Below are positions 20,901-34,475 of a stretch of DNA of 64,000 nt, piece after piece. This stretch comes from Plotosus lineatus (Eukaryota; Chordata; Actinopteri; Siluriformes; Plotosidae), in contig CM045729.1 in the NCBI GenBank assembly GCA_024760905.1, positions 57,895,580 to 57,959,579 of the forward strand. The letters are read 5' to 3'. Within the stretch, counting starts at the first letter, position 1; each line of letters starts with the position of its first letter. The notes beneath the pieces were generated by a model. It saw only the letters and a program-made list of their open reading frames with translations, was not told the origin of the DNA and ran no database searches. Both the position numbers and the translations under genes were made by a program.

Positions 20901-23900
20901 AAAGAAAGCACTTGGATTTGTTTTGTTTACATTTTAAGGGCACATTGAGTACAATACAGGGATCCCTCACTTTCCACAGTGAATTGGGACCGAGATCCCC
21001 ACTCGGCCGCGAAGTAGGATCACCCCCACCCACCCACCCCACTGACATATACGTACGTGTATATAATATCAATAAATACATATTCAATGCTATAAATGCT
21101 TATAATAACAATTAAACATAAAAAAAACCAAGATGTAAATAAAATATAAATACACACACATACAGATGTAACTGCATTAGAAGATGACACACACACAGAC
21201 ATACATGCACGTGCAGATGCGTGCACACTCTGATGCAACAATGTAAGTACAGAAGCTCCCCAGCTTACAAACGAGTTAGGCTCTGGATGGCCGGTTAGAT
21301 AAATTTGTTTGTAAGTCTTTACACGGCATTTTTAGAGGAGAACGTATGTTTAAACCTTGTATAAGTAACCTATACCAGTCTGTACTGTCTACAGTCTCTC
21401 TTTCTTGCTCTCTCTCTCATCAGCTGTAGATTATCAATATTATTATGTGTTTAAACCCGTGTTTAAACTCCTGGTTCCTGTCAAGCACAGCACAGCAGAT
21501 CTGATCAGATTTACTGAGAGTTTCACTCTTATCCAGTTCGTTATAAGACTGGAATCAATTTGTTTCTTCGTTCTGCTTCTCTTCCCGGACTGCCTTGTCA
21601 GCCACGCCCCTTTTGCCGGAGCCTAGTATTAAGTGTACCTCAGGATAATCTTCTTCTTTTCCTTTCAGCTGTTTCCTTCAGGGGTCGCCACAGCGAATCA
21701 TCTGCCTCCATCTCACCCTATCCTCTACATCTTCTTCTGTTACACCAACTGCCTTCATGTCCTCCTTCACCACATCCATTAATCGTCTCTTTGGTCTTCC
21801 TCTAGGCCTTCTGCCTGGTGGTTCCAACCTCAGCATCTTACTAATATATTCACTATCCCTCCTTTGTACATGTCCAAACCATCTCAATCTAGCCTCTCTG
21901 ACTTTGTCTCCAATGCGCTTTACATGTCCCTCTGATGTACTCATTCCTGATCCTATCCATCCTTGTTACTCTCAAAGAGAACCTCAACATTTTCATCTCT
22001 GATACCTCCACCTCTGCCTCCTGTCTTTTCCCCAGGGCCACTGTTTCTAAACCATACAACATCGCTGGCCTCAACACCGTCTTGTACACTTTTCCTTTCA
22101 TTCTTGCCGATACCGTCCTATCAGACACCACACTGGACACTTTTCTCCAACCATTCCAACCAGCCTGCACACGCTTCTTCATCTCTTTTCCACACTCTCC
22201 ATTGCTCTGGATTGTTGAGCCTAAGTACTTAAAATCCTCCACCTTCCTTATCTCTGCTCCCTGTAACCTCACCGTTCCTGTTGGGTCCTTGTTATTCACA
22301 CGCATGTATTCTGTTTTACTGAGGCTAACCTTCATTCCCCTCCTTTCCAGGGCATACCTCCACCTCTCTAGATTTTCTTGGTCTCACTGCAGATCACAAT
22401 GTCATCTGCAAACATCATAGTCCATGGGGAATCTTGTCTAACCTCGTCTGTCAGCCTGTCCATCACCATAGCAAACAAGAAGGGGCTCAGAGCTGACCAT
22501 TGATGCAGTCCCACCTCCACCTTGAACTCGTCTGTCACACCAACAGAACACCTCACCACTGTCTTACATCTCTTATACATGTCCTGCACCACTCTAACAT
22601 ACTTCTCTGCCACTCCAGACTTCCTCATGCAATACCACATTTCCCTCTCTGTCCTTAATCACTCTAACTTGCTTCACGCCCTTCCCATCTCTATTTCTCT
22701 GCTGTGCCAACCTGTATAAATCATTTTCTCCCTCTTTACTTTCCAACCGAGCATACAAGTCATCATATGCTCTTTGTTTGGCCTTTGACACCGCTACCTT
22801 CGCCTTACGCTGTGTCTCCCTGTACTGCTATTTACTCTCTTCGGTCCTCTCTATGTCCCACTTCTTCTTAGCTAACCTCTTCCTTTGTACACACTCCTGC
22901 ACTTCCTCATTCCACCACTAAGTCTCCTTATGTCCTCTCCTTCCAGATGACACACCAAGTATTCGCCTACCTGTCTCCCTGATCACATTAGCTGTAGTTG
23001 TCCAGTCATCTGGAAGCACTTCCTGACCACCCAAAGCCAGTTTCAACTCCTCCTTGAAGACAACACGACACTTCCTTTTTCAGCTTCCACCACTTTGTCT
23101 TCTCCCCTGCCTTTGCCTTTGTCACTTTCCTCACCATCAGCGTCATCCTGGACACCACCATCCTATGCTGTTTGGCAACACTTTCACCCGCTACTACTTT
23201 GCAGTCACTGACTTCCTTTAAATTACATCGCCTACACAAGATGTAGTCTACCTGTGTGCTCCTACCTTCGCTTTCATAAGTCACCCTATGCTCCTGTCTC
23301 TTCTGGAAGAAAGTATTTACCACAGCCATTCCCATCCTTTTTGCAAAATCTATCAACATCTGTCCTTCTGTGTTCCTGTCCTGGATACCAAACCTGCCCA
23401 TCACTTCCTCGTCCCCTCTGTTTCCTGCACCAACATGTCAATTGAAGTCTGCCCCAATGACCACTCTTTCAGCTCTGGGGGTACTCTGCATCACTTTATC
23501 TAACTCACTCCAGAATCTCTCCTTCTCATCTCGCTCACATCCTGCCTGTGGGGCATAAGCACTAACAACATTGTACATCACACCTTCAATTTCTAACTTG
23601 AGACTCCTTCACTTGGATGTGGAAACATCCTCATTTTATTCAGACTATATACGTTTTTTCATTTTTTCCCCCTATTTTTCCTTAATTTCCTAACTGGGTT
23701 ATCAAAGGCGGGCCATGTCTCTCACTGTATGGTGAGAGGCATGTAAAAGAACCATTGCTGACTTTCGTAAAGAGTAGGCTGCAAAGTCGTCAGCGTGTTT
23801 CTGTCCCTTGCTAAAAAGGGTTGTGACAGGAAGGGCATCCGTCATAAAAACCTATGCCAAATCAAATGTGCGAATCAGATGATTCGCTGTGGTGACTCCC

Positions 23901-26900
23901 GAGTAAAAGGGAAAAAGCCAAAAGAAAGCAAGAAGAAAAAAACAAAAAAAAAAACCCAAACCAAAACAAAAAATATAAATATACACTAATTAATATATTC
24001 TTTTTTTTAATCAATTTCGAAAAAATTAGTATATTTTGCTGATTAATGAGGATTTTGATTGATGACAGAAAAATATACTAACCAGCTCTGAGCTGCACTG
24101 AAAAAGTTGAACTGTGATTAACTGAATCAGTTTGTGTGTCAATGATATGTTTACACATGCAAACGTACAATTTTATCGTGCCTGTTGCTGTTCATTTAAT
24201 TATGCAGTTTGTAACGGATTACATTTCTGTGTCTGATCTATTGTTTTTTTTTTTTTGCTGTGTATTTTAAACTTCTTGTTTCCTGTTCTTCTTTCAGACT
24301 CCCACGGAAAACTGATATGGAAAGGTAAGTCACAGCAACTAAAATGGAAAGATAAGTAAACTGACTTTTCAGTGTCTCGCCCCCAGTGGTCCGCTATGTG
24401 TTATTGTAGCACTGATTTGTTTGTTTGAATTGGACGTACATTAGGCCCTCGTTATTCACGGCAGTTTGATTCCGGCCCCTCCCACGAATGAAGATAATCT
24501 GCGAGTTCTGTACCCGGAAGTAAAACCCCATGTGTCATATTACATGCGCGACTGATCAACCGGAAGTAAAATACTATGTATCTATTACATGCGCTAAAAT
24601 ATGCTTCTTAAACACATTCTATAGACAGTCTTACTCATTAATACAGTATTAATTTCGCAAAATGGGGAAATGATTAAGGCAAACTTAATTTTTTTTTATA
24701 TTTATTGATAATAAATACAATAAATAAAGCCATACAATGAAGTTATGGGAAAGAATCGTTGAAGCTAGACTTAGGGCGCTACATATGCAGTGTTTGCTTT
24801 GAGCATGTTAATAGAGAAGGTCAGAGGGAGCTGCATTGTGCCTTTTGTGGATCTGGAAAAAGCATAGGGTGTCGAGAGAGGAACTGTGGTGTTGCATGAG
24901 GAAGTCTGGAGTGGCAGAGAAGTATGTTAGAGTGTTGCAGGACATGTATGAGAGATGTAAGACAGTCATGAGGTGTGTTGTCGATGTGGCAGAAGAGTTC
25001 AAGGTCGAGGTGGGACTGCATCAAGGGTCAGCTCTGAGCCCCTTCTTGTTTGCTATGGTGATGGACAGGCTGACGGACGAGGTGAGACAAGATTCCCCAT
25101 GGACTATGATGTTTGCAGATGACATTGTGATCTGTAGTGTGAGCAGAAAAAAAGTGCAGGAAAATCTAGAGAGGTGGATGTATGCCCTGGAAAGGAGAGG
25201 AATGAAGGTTAGCCTCAGTAAGACAGAATACATGTGTTTGTGAACGACAAGGACCCAAGAGGAACGGTGAGGTTACAGGGAGCAGAGAAAAAGAAGGTGG
25301 AGGATTTTAAGTACTTAGGCTCAACAATCCAGAGCAATGGAGAGTGTGGAAAAGAGGTGAAGAAGCGTGTGCAGGCAGGTTGGAATGGTTGGAGAAAAGT
25401 GTCCAGTGTGATAGGAAGATATCGGCAAGAATGAAAGGAAACGTATACAAGACGATGTTGAGGCCAGCGATGTTGTATGGTTTAGAAACAGTTGCACTGG
25501 GGAAAAGTGGAGGTAGCAGAGATGAAAATGTTGAGGATCAGGAATGAGTACATTAGAGGGACAGCACATCTAAGAGGTTTTGGAGACAAAGTCAGAGAGG
25601 CTAGATTGAGATGGTTTGGACATGTACAGAGGAGGGATAGTGAGTATATTGGTAGGAGGATGCTGAGGTTGGAACTACCAGGCAGAAGGCCTAGAGGAAG
25701 ACCAAAGAGAAGATTTATGGATGTGGTGAAAGAGGACTTGGAGTAAGAGTAGAAGATGCAGAGGATAGGGTGAGATGGAGGCAGATCATTCACTGTAGTG
25801 TTCCCTGAAGGGAACAACCGAGAGGAAATGAAGAATAGCATATATATATATATATTTGTGTGTGTATGTATGTATATAAGAACACCTTTAAATGCATTTT
25901 CCATGAAACATACAGCACTATAGTTTTCAAAAATGCCCACTAGAGGAAGGTATTGCATTACTGTATTTGTGAGTCACGAGATGACTGAATTCAGGTATGA
26001 ACTGCATTCAGTCTGAGCAGCTTAGCCAGAGTGAGTAGAAAACAGTTTTCGAGTGAGAGAGTTATAGAACGTTACAATTCAAAGAAGCGGTGACGTGATG
26101 CGAGTTAATTCTCTGGCACGGAGGTGAGCCTGCTTTTGTTTATTGTGAGTAGATGAGAATAGTTAATTTATGTGTAAGCAACCAAGTAGCTCAGCCACGC
26201 CCCTCAGCCGAAGCAGAGAGAAAACAGTTTCATGGCACAACCGCCAAAATCAAAGTCCCCCAAAACACAGACCATAACAAAAAGGACATAAAAGAACAAG
26301 AAATGTAATGCGTTGGATAAACAAAACAAAATGAGAAACATGCAAGTTCACGGAAAATAAAATCACACACACAAACATTCTGAACTTGAACTTAGGTACT
26401 GTACTGGAATAATAATTGAAAAAGACTTTACTGGTGGAGTGCTTTACAACAGTTTAGATGATTATTCCTCTTCAGGCACTTCAGAGGAAACTGTCATTTG
26501 GAGAAAGTCTTATTTCTTCAGAAGAGACATCCAACGTCATTACCTTTTTCTATCGCTTAGCCAGAAAAGACGCACAACGTTTGAGTGGTATCATAGAGCT
26601 TAACTGGTAATTAAAACACACTAAAAAAAGGTTCATTGACAACTTGTGCGCAAATGAGGGGAAAAAAGGACGTTACATCATCTCAACCAATCAGCAAGAA
26701 GGAGGACAGCCATTGGCTGAATTTGAAAGGCGTGACAGTTGCTCGGCAATCTGCGAATATGCAAACCATGAGTGCAAAACCGCAAATAGTCAAGGGCCTA
26801 CTGTATCTTCAGTCAGATGATGAGATTTCATGCTAGTTAAGATTAACTCCTGGTTTTTTTCTTGTTTAGGAAAATTGAAATTGTTCATTTTGCAAGCCGG

Positions 26901-29900
26901 ACGCGGCAGCTCTTTGTTCGACTCCTTGCACTTGTAAAATGGGCCAGTAATGCTGGGAAAGTGGAGAGGTGTGCGGTATGTGTTTCACGCAATGCATTAT
27001 CCTTTTATCTTAATGCATTGCTTCAGATGTATCACTGAGTAACATGTTTTAGCTGTGCTTGGTCTGTGTATATTGTCCTGAAATCTGCTTTGTTTAGTGG
27101 GTGGTACCGTTATTATTTATTTATCTTGTTTATCAGGTTGTATTGAAATGTTTTGGTAGCTAATCCTTAACCCCCAGTGTTTCGGCTGTAGTATTGTTTG
27201 TTTTATACTACGGTCCTGCATGTTGAATTAAGGTATGCAGGTTTGAATCCTCACTGATCTTTCCATTCACAGATGATATCTGCATTTCTGGACCAGCAAG
27301 CTTTCCTATTTGTTGACACAGCGGACAGACTGGCATCATTAGCTCGGGATGCCTTGGTACATGCCCGCCTGCCCAGCTTTGCTATCCCATTCGCCATTGA
27401 CGTTCTTACTACAGGGTCATTCCCACGTCTTCCCACATGCATCCGAGTAGGTGTTCAACCACACCTTGTGGGTCAGGTTTACAGTCACGTCTACACCGTT
27501 TCAGTCAGTGCTGTGCTACGAGGTGGGCTGAAAAGTTCATAGGCTGAAAGGTTTGGAGCAATCCATCTCAACATTAGTATGAGAGTTTATATACCAAGAA
27601 TATTCAAGCGGTGCAACTCCAAATGAATGTTTGTAGATTGAAGAGGGGACTGTGTTGAAATCTAAACCACATTTGGTCAGATTCAATAATTGCATCATTG
27701 TCAGCTTAAGAATTTTTCAGCTCATGCTCCGAACTGTAAGGAAATGTTTTTTTTTTTTCTTCAATAAATTCTGTTTCGGTCCCTGCTGTTAACATGTGGT
27801 TTTTGTTGTGTGATTTGAGCTGTTTGATGAAATTGTGTGCATCATTTCAGGACAAAATAATCCCTCCAGACCCCATCACCAAAGCCGAGAAACAGTCAAC
27901 ACTAAACCAGCTCAACCAAATCCTGCGCCATAGGCTCGTCACCACTGACTTGCCCCCTCAGCTCGCCAACTTGACTGTGGGTAAGTTCCTGGTTTCACTT
28001 TTCTTTCTTGCCAATACAGGCTTTCCCCATCCGATTCAGAATCATCAGAGAGATTTTTGCTCTTGTCTGCCGCTGTGTATAAATAGCCAATGGCCGGGTG
28101 AAGTTCCGGGTGGAGGGGGAGTTTGAGGCCACGTTAACAGTGATGGGGGATGACCCAGAGATTCCGTGGAGGTTGCTGAAACTGGAGATCCTGGTTGAGG
28201 ACAAGGAGACAGGCGGTGTGTGTCTATGCATATTCTGTAGAATGTTCTTTAGAGCAGCGATGTATATTAACGTGTCCCATTTCTATCCCAGATGGCAGGT
28301 CTCTGGTGCACAGCATGCAGGTGAATTTCATTCATGAGCTGGTACAGTCACGTCTATGTGCAGATGAAAAGCCACTACAGGATATGTACAACTGCCTACG
28401 TATCCTTTGTTCATCTTACTTTTTTCTTTTCAGTTCTACATTTATTATTAACCCTGTTATCCTGGGTTCAGATTGGGGCCACAATCTTCACAATTTGAGA
28501 GAATCGTGTGTGGGTGGGAACATGGGTGGAATCGTGATGATAACCGTGACCTATCACAGCAAAGTGGGTATGAAGTCAAGAATTATTAAATACTTTGAAC
28601 TTATTTATTGTGATTTGAAGCCAGTCATGATAGAACATCGGAATCAGAGTAGAGTGTAGTAAAGTGAAACAGACCATGATGTGCCATTGTAGGTGATCTT
28701 TATTTAATTTTTACCCCCCCCCCCATTTTCTCCCTAATTTGGTCGTGTCCAATTCCCACCCATCAAGTATTTTCTTCACTATCGTATTACCACCACTGCC
28801 CAGGGAGGGTGAAAGCATGCACACACCTGCTGGCCACCCGCCTCTTTTCGAACTGCGGAGCATTCGCATTTGGGGACGGTCTAACACAAAGCATTAAAAG
28901 GGATGCGTTAGCCGCCCTTCATACGAATGAGCTCACAGACGCCCATGATTGGCTAGCAATCTCTGAGTGACAGCGAAGTGAAGGTATACCATCCCTCCCT
29001 CCCATGAGAGCTCAGCCAATCAGCTTCTGTGGACTCCCAGCCATAGATGGCATTAGCCTGGATTTGAACTTGCGATTTCTGGGTTAATAGTCACGCACCT
29101 TGCCAATGTGCCACTTGGGAGCCCATTGTAGGGGATCATGTTGAATTTGGAAACGAGCTTCAAGTTTCATTTTTTGGATGCACTCTGCTCTGTTTATATA
29201 CTCCAATTTTGCTCAAATTATACTCAAATTGTGGAGATTTATGCATTTTTGAATTGAGATCATGGAGATCGTGGCCCAGGTTGAAGCATCCAGTGTCATA
29301 AATCTTCTGAGTTGAAGAGTTCTAGTGTCAAAATTTCTGTGGTTTAAGAGGAATAAACCCTTTGACATGTGCTGGAAAATTACTAAAGGACCAGTTAAAT
29401 TCAAAACCATCACAATAACACATTTCTTTTTATTTTATAACAGCAGACCATTTGTGGTGTGATTACTTCTTATTTGCTATTATATTCGCTATTTAAATTC
29501 TCTGCACATACAGAAATACATGTAGCTTTATGCAGTCTAAAGATGTGGTGCTGCTTAAACATGTCATAGTGGGCTCAAAACCAGGTGAGGTTTTTATTTA
29601 ACTGTTCATCTGTAGCTGTGTACAAAGTGCAGGTATTAACTGAATTTCAGCAAACTCTTTTTCTGACTGAAGATGTTTTTCATGGTGGGTTTTTTTTTTT
29701 TTTTTTTGAGCTCAAGAAATTTGTAATTATAAATACAAAATAGTAAAATCTTCAAAAATATCCAAATCTATCCATCCATTTGTTATTGGTACTACTTATT
29801 CACCAGGGTCACGGGGACTCCACACAAAAAGGTTCTTGGTAGGTGTGTTATGAGGTAACAGTGCTGACCACTGATTCAACATGTCCTCTATAGCCAATCA

Positions 29901-31204
29901 TTTACAGACTGCACTCCTTTCAAGCTCATTATGTTGTTGTCCGAGTCTAATTTTGCACTGTTTTACTCACCCATGACAGTCAATGTTTTATCCTTGACTC
30001 AAGCCATCAGATTCATTTTGCCTTTCCCTTCAGCTGGAGGTGCTGCACTCTCAGACTCTGATGCTGATCAGAGAACGTTGGGGAGATTTGGTGCAAATAG
30101 AGCGCTACCTCCCTGGAAAGTGCCTCACTCTGGCTGTCTGGAAGTAAGAAAGTCTCAGATTATCACCTCTAAAGGCTCAGTCGTCTTGAACAGTTACTTA
30201 TCATGCTCTGCTCCTCCAGTCAACAGGTGCTGGGTCGCAAGACAGGTACAGCATCAGTGCACAAAGTCAGCATCAAGATCGATGAAACAGATGGATCTAA
30301 GCCATTACAGATTTCTCATGAGCCTCCTCTGCCAGCCTGTGATTCCACGCTAATGGAAAGAGCCATGAAGGTGTGTGATTTGTCTGGATTTAATTTTCTG
30401 GTGTGTGTGTGTGTATGCGTGTGTTTGCTTTTAGATGTGGTGGCTCAGTGGTTAAGTGGTTAAACCTTTGGATTACTGATTACAAGGTCAGAGTTCAAGC
30501 CCCATTACCACCAATGTGCTACTGCTGGGCCCTTGAGCAAAGACCCATAACCCTTACCTGCTTATCTGTATAAATGAGAGAAACATGCAAGTCACTCTGA
30601 ATGAGGGCATCTTCCAAACGCACTGAATGCAGTGATGGCCTGTAAAACCTTTCAGATTAGGTTAGTTATCGATGGCTTTGTTTTTCTCTGCAGATTGACC
30701 ACCTCTCAGTGGAAAAGCTTTTGATTGACAGCGTCCATGCCCGCTCCCATCAGAAGCTGCAGGAACTGAAAGCCATACTGAAGAGCAGCAATCCAAGTGA
30801 CAACTGTAAGAGTCTGGGCTTTGCTTTATCAAGGCGTTGCTTCCTCAGTGTGATCAATAACAATACAGCGTGTGCGAGTGTGTAACCAGTCTGTACTTTC
30901 TCTGCAGCATTTATCGAGACTGCACTTCCTACTCTCGTCATTCCTATTCTGGAGCCGTGTGGACGATCTGAGTGTCTTCACATATTTGTTGATTTACATT
31001 CGGGCATGTTTCAGCCAATGTTGTATGGAATTGGTAAGCAATTTTTAAAAAAATGTAGTTTAAGTTACTCCTTATTTTACAGGTTTAAGACGGACTCCTC
31101 AAATTGACATGCCAGCTAAATTATTTTGTTGTGAAATCTAAGTTGTTCATTTTATACAGTAACACAATGTCATATGTATATATGTGTGTGTGTATATGTT
31201 TGTT

Positions 31205-31247
<43 letters not shown>

Positions 31248-33705
31248 TGACTATTCGTGGTTTTGCACTCGTGCCCACGACTATTCGCGAATTGCCGAGC
31301 AACTGTAACGTGATTGAAATTCAGCCAATGGCTGTCCTCCTTCCTGCTGATTGGTTTAGATGATGTATGCGCCTTTTTTTCCTCATTCGTGCACAAGTTA
31401 TCAATGAGCCTTTTTTTTTTTAAATGTGTTTTAATTACCAGTTAAGCGCTATGATACCACTCAAACGCCGGCTAAGTGCCAGAAAAAAGGTAATGACGTT
31501 GGATGTCTCTTTGAAGAAATAAGACTTTCTCCTGAAGAAACGATAGTTTCCTCTGAAGTGCTTGATGAGGAATAAGCTGTAGTATTAAAGTCTTTTTCAA
31601 TTATTATTCCAGTGCAGTACCTAAGTTAATGTTTAGAATGTTTCTGTGTGTCTGTTTTCTCCCCGCTCCGGCAGAGGGGTGTGGCTTAGCTGCTCGGGCT
31701 GAATGCAGTTCACACCTGAATTAAGTCCTCGCATCTACTCCCTATGAACTCAAATCGCATGCTCAACTCAATTAAAACGCACTGCTTAAGTCCTTCCCCT
31801 TTGAATGTGAGGCATTTGTCGCAAGTGACACATGGAGCTCATGAGACGAAGCGCGGCTTTTCCGGACTTCCGATCTTTCAAGTGGCAAGTGCGTGTTCGG
31901 CACAACTCACAACTTTGAGCCTGGATCTCTCTATCTTATGACCTGTTGACACCAATATCTAGCTGTTGATGTTCTTGGGTTAATCCACTGGAATGATGGC
32001 AGGCTCCAAATTAATTTGCTTCACTTGGGTTTATGGTATCAGTGAGATGGGTGCGCATGGAGTCGCAGATCAATAGAGACTGAAATTTGTGGAAAAAGTC
32101 TTCTGGTCTCTTGACATAAACTTCTCTCAGCCACTCATGTATTACTCAGCCGTAATGCTCCAACGGTCCATCAAGCAGTGCGGCTTCGTCAGTACCGAAG
32201 GTGCACCATCAATTTTTGAGAAAATTAGAGTATTTTGAGTGCGCCTTGGTATAGGGCACTGGATCGCTGATCCTAAGGTTGGGGGTTCGAGTTCCCAGAA
32301 GGTTGGCACTGTCCCCCCCAGTGCAGCTAACTGGGTTATCAAAGGCCGGCCATGTCTCTCACTGTCTATGGTGAGAGGCATGTAAAAGAACCATTGCTGA
32401 CTTTCGTAAAGAGTAGCTGCAAAGCCGTCAGCGTGTTTCTGTCCCTTGTGTTTCTGTCCCTTGATAAAAAAGGCTTGTGTCTGGAAGGGCATCCGATGTA
32501 AAAACCTATGCCAAAATCAAAATGTACAAATCATTCGCTGTAGTGACCCCTGATCAAGGGAAAAAGCCGAAAGGAAATCTCATCTTGTAATCTGAAAAAT
32601 ACGTACTGCCATCACTGCCATTTTAAGACAGTTGTATTTATTTAGATGCAGATTTTCATTTAGATGTACATGTTCACATTTTAGTGCAGAGTAGATGATT
32701 TTGGTCGATTATTGTCAGACTTTGTGGCACTTCAGCAAAAAGCCAAAAATTTAATATTAATCAGGATAGAAACAGTAGAAAGATGTTTTGATATACAACA
32801 AAAGTGCTTAGAAATTACAATCCAACACTTTAAAATAGTTAATAAAGTCTTGATTTCACTTCATTACATTGGTTGAGATAATATTTCAGAATTAATTTTA
32901 CAGAAATGATTATATTTACACTATTAACTGTCCTAGTTTAGTTACTATATGAACAGTATTGCAGACAGCAGTCACTGAATGTGCGTCTGTTTTGTAGATC
33001 AGTCAATGTTGGATGACATTGAGAAAACCATCAATGATGACATGAAGCGCATCATCACATGGTTACAGCAACTGAAGTAAGCAGTAAAAAAAGCAAAAAT
33101 ACATTAATTGATTTTCAAAGAAAGCTGCCTTAACATAGAGATTGATGTTTATTAATTGCTTTTTCTGATGAATAGGTTCTGGCTGGGTGAGCAGCGGTCC
33201 AGGCAGTCTGTGAAGCATCTACCCACAGTGTGCACAGATTCTCTCCACTTATCTAACACCGCCTCTCATCCTGTGGGCAACCTCACAAAACACCACCTCT
33301 TCATCAAACTTACTCGTCTCCCACAGTATTACATCGTAAGCCTCCTCTCTGGATTGGTTGTTAGAACAGAACTCAATTATGAGGTTTTTGCAATGTGTAA
33401 GAACATCCTTTTATGTTTCCTCATGATCTCGTCTCAGGTGGTTGAAATGTTTGACAGCCCCAGCAACCCCACAGAACTGCAATATAAATACTATTTCTTA
33501 TCAGTGAGTCAGTCGGAGGGGGAAGATGGCTTGCCGTGTGCCCTGCTGCTCCAGCAGTTCAAGCCTGAGCTTGAGAAGCTGGTGCAGGACTTTTCTTCTG
33601 GTCGCTTTACCCGGCCTGGTACTAAGAGGAAGGTTGGAAGCATTTTTCTTTCTTGGATACAGAAGAAAACTTTCTGCTCCATAGGGGTTATAACATATTT
33701 GTAAA

Positions 33706-33741
<36 letters not shown>

Positions 33742-34426
33742 TAATTTTCATTTAAGAAAAGAAATCCTGAAGTGGTTTTGGACTAATTATCGGAGCGGAG
33801 CTTGAAGTAAAGTGGGGTGGTTTTGCCTGGAGCAACAGGCAGCATTACAGAACATTAGAGAGAGTTTTTTTTAATTTTCTCATTTTAACAGTGTTCAATC
33901 ATAACCTGCAACTTGTCAATAATTCAGCTGCAGTGTGTATTTATTTAATAACATGGTATTTGTCAAGTATATTTGGACTGAGCATGAGAATGATGTAAAA
34001 TAAATATTGTTTAAATACAAGTTCTAATGGTGAGCGTGACCTGGCGATGTGAGGGGAGATTACTCAACTCTTTACGTGGGAAGCAGAACCGACTGCTGCG
34101 CTCACATTTTCAGTTAGAATTTTGTGAAACTCAAGGCTATAAGTCATGCTCAGTTTTCTGTGCTTTTATATTTTCCATGACTAACTTAAATGTTCATAAA
34201 CGTTCCGTACACGTTGTAACACTTACTTAAAATTGGAATCTAATAGTCATCGTCATAATGGCGGCTCCATGGCATAATGATTAGCATGTCTGCCATCACA
34301 GCACGAAGGTCCTGTGTTTGTGTCTCGTTTCTAAGTGGAGCTTGCATGCTCTCCTCGTGTTTGCATAGGTTTCCTCTCACAGTCCAAAGACATGCACGTT
34401 AGGCTAAGTGGCTGCTCCAAGTTGCC

Positions 34427-34475
<49 letters not shown>

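Noticed and set aside
27447..27541. Extension of med14 exon 4 in the open frame
   Set aside because: The frame stays open for 31 codons after CIR, but GTAGGT is a valid donor at that point and the next human-matching residues (DKIIPPDP) begin exon 5 at 27851.
28098..28659. Small independent genes suggested by open frames
   Set aside because: These are med14 exons 6 and 7 read through into introns, partly in the wrong frame.
30243..30250. Splice donor CAG|GTACAG inside exon 9
   Set aside because: It reads well as a donor, but the codons continue the conserved [11 protein letters not shown] block and phase agreement requires the donor at 30371.
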